Part shown: positions 46,201-57,034 of the stretch, in pieces
How positions within the stretch are numbered: position 1 is the first letter of the stretch
How the letters are laid out: each line of letters begins with the position of its first letter
From: Penium margaritaceum
Lineage: Eukaryota; Streptophyta; Zygnematophyceae; Desmidiales; Peniaceae
Assembly (NCBI GenBank): GCA_023375785.1
Contig: SZWC01000082.1
Location: 205,243 to 269,242, forward strand
Length of the DNA stretch: 64,000 nt
Direction of reading: 5' to 3'
Made by a program: the position numbers and the translations under genes
Notes under the pieces: model-generated
Databases searched by the model: none
The model's input: only the letters and a program-made list of their open reading frames with translations
What the model was told of the DNA's origin: nothing

Positions 46201-48584
46201 AAAGAAAGGTGGAGCAAGCCAGAGACAGTAGAGTAATCCAATGAATGGTGGAACAAGCTAGAGAAAGGTGGAGCAAGGCAGAGACCGTTTGAGCAAGGCA
46301 GAGAATGGTGGAGCAAGCCAGAGAACAACGGAGTGATCCAGAGAACAGTGGAGCAAGCCAGAGAAATGTGGAGCGGGCCAGAGAACGGTAAAGTAATTCA
46401 AGAAACTGCGGAGCAAGCTAGTGAATGGTGAAGCAAGCCAGACAACGGTGGAGCAAGCCAGAGAATAATGGGGCAAGCCAGAGAATGATGAAACAAGAAA
46501 GAAAATGGTGGAGCAAGTCAGAGAAAGGTGGAGCAAGCCAGATAAAGGAAGAGAAAAACAGAGAACGGTGGAGCAAGGAAGAAAACGGTGGATCAGGCCA
46601 GAGGAAGGTGGAGCAAGATAGAGAATGGTGGATCAAGCCACTGCACACTAGAGCCAACTAGAGAACGGTAGAGCAAGGCAGAGAACGGTGGTCCAGCCAA
46701 AGAAAGCTGGAGCAAGCCAGATAACGGTGTAGCAAGCCTGAGAACAGTGGAACCAGACACAAAAATGAGGAGCAAGCCAGAGAAAACTGTAGCGAGCCAG
46801 AGAAATGTGGAACAAACTAGAGAACCGTGGAGTAAGCAAGAGAAAGGTGGAGCAAGTTAAAGAACGGTAGAGAAAGCCAGGGAACGGTGGAGCAAGCCAG
46901 AGAAAGGAGGAGCAAGCCAGAGAAGGCTGCTGCAAGCTAGAGTACAGTGGAGCAATATAGAGAGCGATGGAGCAAGCCAGATAACGGCAGAGCAAGCCAG
47001 AGAATGGTGGAGCAAACAAGAGAACGGTGGAACAAGCCAGAGAATGGTGGAGCAGGCCAGAAAAATGTGGATCAAGCCAGAGAATGGTGGAGCAAGCTAG
47101 AGAACAGTGGAGCAAGCCTGAGAATGGTGAAGCAAGCCAAAGAAAGGAGGAGCAAACCAGATAAGAGTGCTGCAAGTTAGAGAAATGTGGAGCAAGCCAG
47201 AGATTGGTGGAGCAAGCCAGATAATGGTCGAGCAAGCCACGTAATAGTGCATTTGGTTGCAGAACGATGAAGCAAGCCAGAGAACGGTGGAGCAAGCCAG
47301 GGAATTGAGGACCAAGACATGAAATGGTGGAGGAAGCTAGCGAATGGTGGAGCAAGCCAGAGAAAGGAGGATCAAGCCCGATACAGCTGGAGCAAGCCAA
47401 AGAAAGGTGGAGCAAGCCATAGAACAATGAAGCAGGCCAAAGAAAAATGGAGCAAACCAGAGAAAGGTGGAGCAAGCCATCAAAACGTGGACCAAGCCAG
47501 AGAACGGTGGAGCAAGTCAGAGAAAGGTGGAGAAAGCCAGAGAACAATGGAGCTAGGCAGAGAGTTGTGAAGCAAGCGAGAGAACGGAGGAGCAAGTCAA
47601 AGAAAGGTGGAGCAAGCCAGAGAATGGTGGTACAAGCGTAAGAAATGAAGAGCTAGCCAAAGAAAGGTGAAGCAATCCAGAGAAAGATAAAGCAAGCAAG
47701 AAAAAGGTGGAGCAAGCCAGAGAAAGGTGGAGCAAGCCAGAGAACGGTGGAGTAAGCCACAGAACAGTGGAGCAAGTCATAGAGCAGCAGAGCAAGCCAG
47801 AGAACGATAAAGTAAGCAGAAGGACTGTGGAGCAAGCCAAGGAACGGTGGGGCAAGTCAAAGAACTGTAGAGCAAGCGGAAGAAAGGTGGATCAAGCCAG
47901 AGAAAGGTGGAGTAAGCCAGAGAAAGGTTCAGCATGCCAGACATAAGTGGAGCAAGACACGGATTGGTTAAGCAAGCCTCAGAACGTTGGAAAAATCCAG
48001 AGAACGGTAGAGCAAGCCGGAGACAGGCTAAGAAAGCCAGAGGATGGTGGAGCAAGCCAGAGAACAGTGGAGTAAGCCAGGGAATGCTGGAAGAAGCCAG
48101 GGAGAGATGAAGCAGGCCAAGCAACTATGGTACAATCCAGAGAAAGGTGGAAGGTGGAGCAAGGCAAAGAACGGCGGAGCAGGCCACTCAATGGTGGAGA
48201 AAGCCAGAGAACGGTGGAGCAAGCCAGAGAGCGGTGGAGCAAGCCAGATAATGGTGTCTCAAGCATGAGAACAATGGAGCAAGCCAGAGAAAGGTGGAAG
48301 AAGCCAGAAAATAGTAGAACAAGCCAGAGAGAATTCAAGCAAGCTAGAGAAAGGTGGAGCAAGCCAGGGAACGGTGGAGCAAGCCGGAAATTGATGGAGC
48401 AAGCCAAAGAATGGTGGAGCAAGCCAGAGAACGGTGGAGCAAGCTAGGGAAAGGTGGAGCCATCCACAGAACGATGGAGCAAGCCAGAGTACGGTAGAGC
48501 AAGCAAGAGAACGCTGGAGCGAGCCAGATAATGGTTAAGCAAGCCAGTAAACAGTGGAGCAAGCGATAGAACGGTGGAGCAAGC
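43232..48584 (+). repeat. 20-bp minisatellite, left block
   Basis: About 268 units of consensus GGTGGAGCAAGCCAGAGAAC occur, with common variants GGTGGAGCAAGCCAGAGAAA, GAATGGTG and GGTAGAGCAAG. The plus strand has about 75% purine and hardly any T. The unit has no stop in any frame on either strand, so overlapping ORFs appear on both strands. Plus frames read WSKPENGGASQRTVEQARER and minus frames read LACSTVLWLAPPFSGLLHRS. These are by-products. Blocks near 43420-44760 resemble blocks near 46280-47640, a long-range duplication. Confidence 0.95.
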
Positions 48585-48724
48585 ACGTGATTGCCTAGGA
48601 GCTGCTCAGTGTGGAATTGTGATCCTGAGGGTGATATCTTCTCCTAGCTGACATGCTAGGAGTGGACGGCAGGAGATATTGTGACGGCCCTGTTTTCTAG
48701 TCCGTTTGCCTCAGGCTGGTTAAC
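48585..48724. other. Foreign 140-bp interruption of the minisatellite
   Basis: The sequence is unrelated to the repeat unit and is bounded by CACG on both sides (48584-48587 and 48724-48727), a possible 4-bp duplication. It contains a perfect hairpin, CTCCTAGC-TGACAT-GCTAGGAG, at 48641-48662. No ORF of note and no terminal inverted repeats were seen. It may be a small insertion or a remnant of pre-array sequence. Confidence 0.6.
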
Positions 48725-51700
48725 ACGGTGGAGCAAGGCAGAGAACGGTGGAGCTTACAAGAAAGGGGTGGATGAACCCAAAGAAAAGTGGATCAAGTCA
48801 GAGAACGGTGGAGTAAGTCACAGAATGGCGGAGCAAGCCAGGGAACGGTGGAGCAAGCAAGATAACAGTGGAGTAAGCCAAAGAACGGTGGAGCAAACTA
48901 GGGAAAGGTGGATCAAGCCAGGGAATGGTGGAGCAAAAAGGAATGGTGGAGTAACCCAGAGAGCGGTGAAGCAAGCCAGAGAACAGTGGAGCAAGCCATA
49001 GAATGGTGGACAAGCAAGAGAATGGTGGAGCAAGCAAGAGAACGGTTGAGCAAGCCAGAGAACGGTGCGTCAAGCCAGAGAACAGTGAAACAAGCCAGTA
49101 AAAGATGAAGGAAGCCAGAGAATGGTGGAGCAGGCCACAGTGCGGTGCAGCAAGCCAGAGAATGGTAGAGGAAGCCAGAGAACAATGGAGTAAGCCAGAG
49201 GACAGCGAAGCAAGCCATACAACGGTGGAGCAAGCCAGAGAACAATGAAGCAAGCCAGAGAAAGGTAGAACCAGCCAGAGAAAGGTAGAGCAAGCCAGAG
49301 AATGGTAAAGCAAGCCAAAGAACGACGGAGCAAGCCAAAGAACAGTGGAGCAAGCAAGAGAACGCTAGAGCAAGCTAATGAACAGTGGAACCAGCAAGAG
49401 AACGGTAGAGCAAGCCAGAGAATGGTGGAGCAAGCCACAGAACGTTGGAGCGAGCTAGAGAACGTTGGAGCAAGTCAAATAACGGTAGTTTAGGCCACAG
49501 AATGATGGATCAAGCCAGATAAAGGTGAATCATGCCACGGAACGGTGGAGCAAGCCACAGTGCGGTGCAGCAAGCCAGAGAATGGTAGAGGAATCCAGAG
49601 AACGGTGGAGCAAGCCAGAGGACAGCGGAGCAAGCCATACAACGGTCGAGCAAGCCAGTGAACAATGAAGCAAGCCAGAGAAAGGTACAACCAGCCAGAG
49701 AAAGGTAGAGCAAGCCACAGAATGGTAGAGCAAGCCAAAGAACAATGGAGCAAGCCAAAGAACAGTGGAGCAAGCAAGAGAACGCAAGAGCAAGCCAAAG
49801 AACAGTGGAGCAAGCAAGAGAACGGTAGAGCAAGCCAGAGAATGGTGGAGCAAGCCAGAAAACGTTGGAGCAAGCTAGAGAATGGTGGAGCAAGTTAAAT
49901 AACGGTGGTTTAGGCCACATAACGATGGATCAAGCCAGACAAAGGTGAAGCATGCCACATAACGGTGGAGCAAGCCTAAGAGGGATGGGGCAAGTCAAAA
50001 GATGGTGGAGCAAGCCAGGGAAAGGTGAGGCAAGCTACAGATTGGTGGAGCAAGAAAGAGATTGGTCGAGCAAGCCAGAGAATGGTGGAGCAAGCCACAG
50101 AATAGTAGAGCAAGCCAGAGGACGGTGGAGGAAACCAGAGAACAGTGGATCAAGCTAGACAATAATACAGCAAGCCCGAAAACAATGGAACAAGCCGGAG
50201 AAGGGTGGAGCCAGCCAGAAAACAGTGGAGCAAGCTAGAAAGCAGTGGAGCAAGCTAGGGAAAAGTGGATTAAGTCAAAGAGTTTTCAAGCAAGCCAGAG
50301 AATGATGGCGCAAGCCATGGAATAGTCGAGCAAGCCAGAGAACGGTGGATTAAGCAAGAGAACAGTGGAGGAACTTAGGGAAAGGACGAACAAGCGAGAG
50401 AACGTTGGAGCAAGCCAAGGAATGGTGGAACAAGCCAGAGAACAGTGGAGCAAGCTAGATAACAGTCAGAGAATGGTGGAGCAAGCCAGAGAACTGTTGA
50501 GCAAGCCAGAAAACGGTGGAGCAAGCAAGAGACTGGTGGAGCAAGCCATAGAACTATGGAGCAAGCCAGAGAACGGTGTACCAAGCCAGAGAACGATAGA
50601 GCAAGGCGCAGAACGATGGAGTAAGCAAGAGAACGATGGAGCAAGCCAGAAAACATTGGACCAAGCCAGAGAACAGTGAAGCAAGCAAGAGAACAGCAGA
50701 GTAAGCAAGAGAATGGTGGAGCAAGCCAGAGAACGGTGGAGCAAGCCAGAGAATTGTGGAGCAAGAGAAAAGAACCATGGAGTAAGCTAGAGAACAGTGG
50801 AGCGGGCCAGAGAACGGTGGAGCAAGCCAGAGAACGGTGGACCAACCTAGAGAGCTATGAAGCAAGAGAGAGAGCAGTGGAGCAAGCCAGAAACCGGTGG
50901 AGCAAGCCAGATGACGTTGTGACAAGCTAGAGAAAGGCAGAGGAAGCCAGGGAAGGGTAGAGCAAACCGGAGACTGGTGGAGAAGTATAGAGAATGGTGG
51001 AGCAAGCCAGAGGACAGTGAAGCAAGCCAGAGAATGTAGAGCAAGCCAGAGAACCGTGGAGCAAGTTAGACTACTATAGAGCAAGCTGGAGAAAGTTCGA
51101 ACAAGCCAAAGGACTTTGGAGAGAGCCAGTGAAATGTGGAGTACGATAGAGAACGGTGGAGTAAGCTTGAGAACAGTAAACTGGGCCAAAGAACGATGGA
51201 GCAAGCCAGAGAGCGATGGGGCAAGCAAGAAAATAGTGGAGCAAGCCAGAGAATGGTGGTGCAAGCCGTACAACATTGGAGCAAGGTAGACAACGGCCGA
51301 GTAAGTCAATGAACATTGGTTTACTCCATTGCATGATGGAGCAGGCCAGATATAGGTGGAGGGGGCCAGAGAACGGTGGAGCAAGCCCTAGAAAGTTGGA
51401 GCAAGCTAGAGAAAGCTGGACCAAGACTGAGAATGGTCGAGCAAGCCAGAGAACACTAGAGCAAGGCAGAGAACCATGGAGCAAGCCAGCAGACAGTGGA
51501 GCAAGCCAAAGAATGATGGGGCATGCCATATAACAGTGGAGCAAGCCAGTAAACGGTGGAGCAAGCAAGAGAACAGTTGAGCAAGCCAGAGAAAGATGGA
51601 GTAAGCCAGAGGAAAGTAGAGCAATCCAGAGAAGGTGGAGCAAGCCACAGATTGGTGGAGCAAGATAGAGATTGGTTAAGTAAGCCATAAGAAAGGTGGA

Positions 51701-54700
51701 ACAAGCTAGACAACGGTGGAGAACGCACGAGAATGGTGCAGCAAGGTAGAGAACAGTAGAGCAAGCCAGAGAACGTTGGAGCAAGCCAGAGAACAATGGA
51801 GTAAGCCAGAGAACGATGGAGCCACCCAGGTAACATTGAAGCAAGCCCGATGACGGTGGAGCAAGCAAGAGAACTGGGGAGCAACCAGAGAACAGTGGAG
51901 CAAGCCAGAGAACGGTAGAGCAAACCCGAGAACGGTGGCGAAAGGAAGAGAAAATGGAGCAAGCCAGAGAACAATGGAGCAAGCCAGAGAACGCTGCGTC
52001 AAGCCAGAGAACGTTGGAGCAAGCTTGAGAACGGTGGAGCAAGCCAGATAATGGTGAAGCAAGCGAGATAACAGTAGAGCAAGCCATAGAACATTTGAGA
52101 AAGCCAGACAAAGGTGGAACAAGCCAGAGAAAGGTAGAGCAAGCCAGAAAATGGCAGAGCAAGCCATAGTACGCTGGAGCAAGCCAGAGAACAGTAGAGC
52201 AAGCCAGATAATGGTGGAGCAAGCAAGAGAACGGTCGAGCAATCCAGGGAGAGGTAAGGCAAGCAAAAGAAACGTGGAGTAAGCCAGTGAATGATGGAAC
52301 AAGCAAGAGGAAGGTGGAGCAAGCTAGAGAAAGGTGGAGGAAGCCGGAGATTGCTGAGCAAGACAGAGTTTGGTTGAGAAAGCCAGAGAACGATGGAGGA
52401 AGCCAGAGAGCGGTGGAGCAAGCCTGAGAACAGTGGAGCAGGCCAGAGAACGGCGGAGTAAGCTAGAGAACTTTGAATCAATCCAAAGAACGGTGGAGCA
52501 AGCAAGAGAACGGTGGAGCAAGCCAAAAAGCTTGGGTCAAGCAAAAGAAATGTAGATCACGTCAGAGAATGGTAGAGCAAGCCACAGAACAGTGGAGCAA
52601 GCTAGAGAAAAGTTTAACAAGCCAGAGAATGGTGGAGTAATCCATGGAACGGTGGAGGAAACCAGGGAAAGGTAATGGTGGAACAAGCCAGAGAACGGTG
52701 GAGCAAGCCAGAGAACGGTCGAGCAAGCACGAGAACGGTGGAGCAAGTCAAAGAATGGTGGAGCTAGCCAGAGAACCGTCGAGCAAGCCAAAGAACAGTG
52801 GAGCAGCCAAAGACTGGTGGAGCAAACCAAAGAGCAGCGAAGTAAGCCTAAGAACAGTGGAGCAGGCTAGATAACGGTGGAGCAAGCCAGAGAACGGTGG
52901 AGCATGCCATAGAACGTTGAAGCAAGCTAGAGAACAGTGGAGCAAAAATAAGAACGGTGGTTTAGGCCAGTGAATGATGCAGCAAGCCATAGAAAGGTGG
53001 AGCAAGCCAGAGAATGGTGGAGCAAGCCAAAGAAAGTTGATGCAAGCTATAGAAATGTGAAGCAAGCCACAGAAGGATGGAGCAGGTGAAAGAACAGTGG
53101 AGCAAACCAGAGAATGGTGGAGCAAGCCACAGAACAGTGGCGCAAGCCAACGAACGGCGGAGCAGGCCAGAGAAAGGTGGAGCAAGCCAAAGAAAGACAG
53201 AACAAGGCAATGGAAGGTGGAGTAAGCCAGAGAAAGGTGGAGCAAGCCAGAGATTGATACAGCAAGACACAGATTAGTTGAGCAAGCTCAGGAACAGTAA
53301 AGCAAGACAGGGAACTGTGAACCAAGCCAAAGAACAGTAGAGCAAGCCAGAGAAAGGTGAATCAATCCAGAGAATAATGGAGCAAGCCAGAGAACAATGG
53401 AGCAAGACACAGAAAGGTGGAGCAAGCCAGAGAACAGTGGAGCAAGCCAGAAAGCGGCCAGAGAACAGTGGAGCAATCTACAGAACAGTGGAGCAAGTCA
53501 GAGAACGGTGGAGCAAGCCAAAGAATGGTGGAGTAAGCCAGAGAACGGTGGAGCAAGCCAGAGAACGGTGGGGTAAGGCAGAGAAGGATGGAGCAACCCA
53601 GGGAAAGGTCGGATAAGCCAGAGAACGGTGGAGCCAGCAAGAGAACGGTGGACTTAGCTAGAGAGTGGTGGACCAAGCAAGGGAACGGTGGAGCAAGCAA
53701 GAGAACAGTGGAGCAAACCGCAGAACTCTGGAGCAAGCCAGAAAACGGTGGCGCAAACCAGAGGATGATCGAGCAAGCCAGAGAACAATGGAGCAAGCAA
53801 GAGAACAATGGAACAAGCCAGAGAATGGTGGAGCAAGCCAGATAATTGTGGAGCAAGCCAGAGAATGCTTGGGCAAGCCAGAGAATGGTGGAGGACGTCA
53901 GAGAACGGTGGAGCAAGCCAGATAACAGTTGAGCAAGCCAGAGAAAGGTGGAACAAGCCAAAGAAAGGTTTAGCAAGCCAAAGAATGGTAGAGCAAGCCA
54001 GAGAACGGTTGGGCAAGCCAGAGACAGTGGAGCAAGCCAGTGAAGGTGGAGCAAGCCAGAGAATGATGCAGCAAGCAAGAGAACGGTGGAGCAAGACAGA
54101 GAATGGTGGAGCAAGCCTGAGAACATTGAAGCAAGCTAGAGAATGGTGGGTTACGTCAAAGAATGGTTGAGCAAGCCAGAAGACAGTGGAGCAAGCCAGG
54201 GATCGTTGGAGCATGCCAGAGAACGGTGTAGCAAGCAAGAGAATGGTGGAGGTAGCCAAAAAATGGTGGAGCATGCCAGAGAACAGTGGAGCAAGCCAGA
54301 GAACCAAGGAGCAAGCAAGAGATAGCTGGAGCAAGCAAGAGAAAGGTGGAGCAAGCCAGAGATTGGTGGAGCACGACTGACATTGGTTGAGCAAGCAAGA
54401 GAACGGTGGAGCAACCAAGAGAACGGTGAAGAAAAAAAAGAAGACACGTTTAGGCCAGAGAATGATGGAGCAAGCAAGAAAACGATTGAGCAAGCCAGAG
54501 AACGGTGGAGCAAGCCACATAAGGATGCAGCAAGCCAGAGGAGGGTGGGGCAGGCCTGAGAAAAGTGGAGCAAGCCAGTGATTGGTGGAGCAAGACAGAG
54601 ACTGGCTGAGCATGCTAGAGAACAATGGAGCAAGCCAGAGAATGGTGAAGAAAGCCAGAAAACAGTCCATCAATGCAGAGAACGGTGGATCAAGCTAGAG

Positions 54701-56613
54701 AATAGTGGAGCAAGCCACAGAACAATGGATCAAGTCAAAGAAAGGTGGTGGAAGCCAATGAACGGTGGAGCAAGCCAGAGAGTGGTGGAGCAAGCCATTG
54801 AAAGGTGGAGCATGTCACAGAATGGTGGAGCAAGCCAGAGAACGGCAGAGCAAGCGAGAAAACGTGGGAGCAAGCTAGAGAATGGTGGAGTACGCAAACG
54901 AATGGTGGAGAAATCCAGGGAAAGGTGGAGCAAGCGGGAGAACGGTGGAGCAAGCTATGGAATGGTGGAACAAGCCAGAGAATGGTGGAGCAAACTAGAG
55001 AACGGTCTAGCAAACTAGAGAATGGTAGAGCAAGCCGGAGAACGGTGGATCAAGCCAGGGAAAGGTGGAGCTATCCAGAGAATGGTAGAGCAAGCCAGAG
55101 AATTGTGGAGCATGCCAGAGAAAGGTGGAACGAGCCTGACAAAGGTGGAGCAAGTATGAGAACGGTGGACCAAGCCAGAGAACAGTGGAGCAAGCCGGAG
55201 AACAATGGAGCAAGCCACAGAAGAGTGAAGCAAGCAAGAGAACGGTAGAGCAAGCAAGAGAACGGCTGAGAAATCCAGAAAATGGTGGAGCAAGCCAGAG
55301 AATGGTGGAGGAAGCCAAAGAACGGCAGAGCAAGCCAGAGAACGGTGAAGCAAGACAGAGAAAGGTGGAGCAAGCAAGAGAACGGCTGAGAAATCCAGAA
55401 AATGGTGGAGCAAGCCAGAGAATGGTGGAGGAAGCCAAAGAACGGCAGAGCAAGCCAGAGAACGGTGAAGCAAGACAGAGAAAGGTGGAGCAAGTCAAAG
55501 AACGGTAGAGCAAGCCAGAGAATGGAGGAGCAAGCCAGGGAAACAAGGAACAAGACAGAGACAGGTGGAACAAGCAAGAGGAAGTTGGAGCACGCCAGAG
55601 AAAGGTGGAGCAAGCCAGAGAACGGTAGAGCAAGCCAGAGAATGGAGGAGCAAGCCAGGGAAACAAGGAACAAGACAGAGACAGGTGGAACAAGCAAGAG
55701 GAAGTTGGAGCACGCCAGAGAAAGGTGGAGCAAGCCAGAGAAAGGTGGAGCAAGCAAGAGAACGTTGGAGCAAGCCAGAGAACGGTGGAGCAAGCGACAG
55801 AACAGTAAGCAAGTCCGAGAACAGTGGAGCGAGACAGAGAACGGTTGAGCAAGCCAGTGAGCAGTGGAGCAAGCCAGACTACGGTAGAGCAAGTCTTAGA
55901 ATAGTGGAGCAAGCCAGAGAACTGTGAAGCAAGCCAGAGAACGGTGGAGAAAGCTAGAAAACAATGGAGCATGCTAGAGATCAGTAGAGCAAGCTAGAGA
56001 ACTGTGGAGCAAGCCAGAGAACGGTTGAGCAATCTAGAGAACGGTGCAGCAAGCCAGAGAAAGGTGGAGCAAGTGAGTGAATGGAATAGCAAGCCTGAGA
56101 ACGGTGGCGCAAGCCATAGACAGTGGAGCAAACCAGAAAATGGTGGAGCAAGCCATAGAAAGGTAGAGAAAGTCAGAGAACGGTGGAGCAAGTTAGGGAA
56201 CGGTGAAGCAAGCCAGAGAACAGTGGAGCAAGCCAGAGAAGGGTACAGCAATCCAGAAAATGGTGGAGCAAGCAAGAGAACGGTGGAGCAAGCCAGAGAA
56301 TGGTGCCGCAAGCCAGAGAACAGTGGAGCAAGCAAGAGAACGGTGGAGCACGCCAGAGAACGGTGGAGCAAGCCAGAAACGGTGGAGTAAGGAAGAGAAT
56401 GGTGATGCAATCCAGAGGATAGTGGAGCAAGCAAGATAACGGTTGAGCATGCCAGAGAATGGTGGAACAAGCCAGAGAACGGTGGAGCAATCCAGAGAAA
56501 GGTGAAGCAAGCCAGAGAGGGGTGGAGCAAGAGAGCGGTAGTGCAAGCCAGAAAATGGTTGAGCAAGTCAGAAAACATTGGAGCAAGCCAGAGAACAGTT
56601 GAACAATCCAGAT
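48725..56613 (+). repeat. 20-bp minisatellite, central block
   Basis: About 394 units share the consensus of the left block. Segment 49141-49330 recurs near 49561-49750 (offset 420 bp, 21 units), and two perfect 120-bp duplications lie at 55261-55740. The longest minus-strand frame in the block (51074-52306, 410 codons) is the repeat translated and not a gene. The last 8 bases (ATCCAGAT, 56606-56613) are the target duplication of the MITE. Confidence 0.95.
55261..55740 (+). repeat. Two adjacent perfect 120-bp tandem duplications
   Basis: Segment 55261-55380 recurs at 55381-55500 with changes only in the last few bases. Segment 55501-55620 recurs at 55621-55740 base for base. Each segment is six 20-bp units with private variants, so identity is not explained by the general consensus. 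Confidence 0.95.
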
Positions 56614-57034
56614 TAAGGGTGAAACCAGTCTTTTTGTACTCGTGAGACAGACTCGTGAAACCGAGTCTTTACAAAGACTTGCGAGACCGAATCCAGGAAC
56701 CAGTCTCGATCCAGACTCGTGGAACCTTTTGCTTCAGAGATGGCAAGCATTTGAGCATGAAATAAGGAGAAGTTTGAAGAGTTGGGATAATATCTCATGA
56801 AGTATATAAGGTGAGGGCCTTAAGACTTGCCTGTTTTGACTTGATATCCTAATATTTCACCCTTTTTTGCATTATATATGGAAACGTCTCACGAGTCCAA
56901 GTCACATGGTCTCGCGAGTCCAGGACTCGTGAGAATTTTGGAAAGACTCGGGAGACCGAGTCTGCCAGGAGGCCTCATCTCGCGAATCCGAGTCTGAGAC
57001 AAGACTCGCGAGTCTGGACTCGGTTACACCCTTA
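56614..57034. mobile_element. hAT-like non-autonomous DNA transposon (MITE)
   Basis: The element is 421 bp. Its ends are inverted repeats, TAAGGGTGAAACCAGTC on the left and GACTCGGTTACACCCTTA on the right. It is flanked by the perfect 8-bp direct repeat ATCCAGAT (56606-56613 and 57035-57042). Removing the element and one flank restores a normal minisatellite register. An 8-bp duplication and TA(A)GGGTG-type ends fit the hAT superfamily. Both subterminal regions carry many copies of GACTCGYGAG-like words, as expected for transposase binding, around an AT-rich core (about 56750-56880). No transposase is encoded. Confidence 0.85.

Noticed and set aside
51074-52306. 410-codon minus-strand ORF that reads like a repetitive membrane protein
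   Set aside because: It is the 20-bp unit read across three phases. Similar ORFs occur on both strands and in all frames throughout the array, and there is no codon-level constraint.
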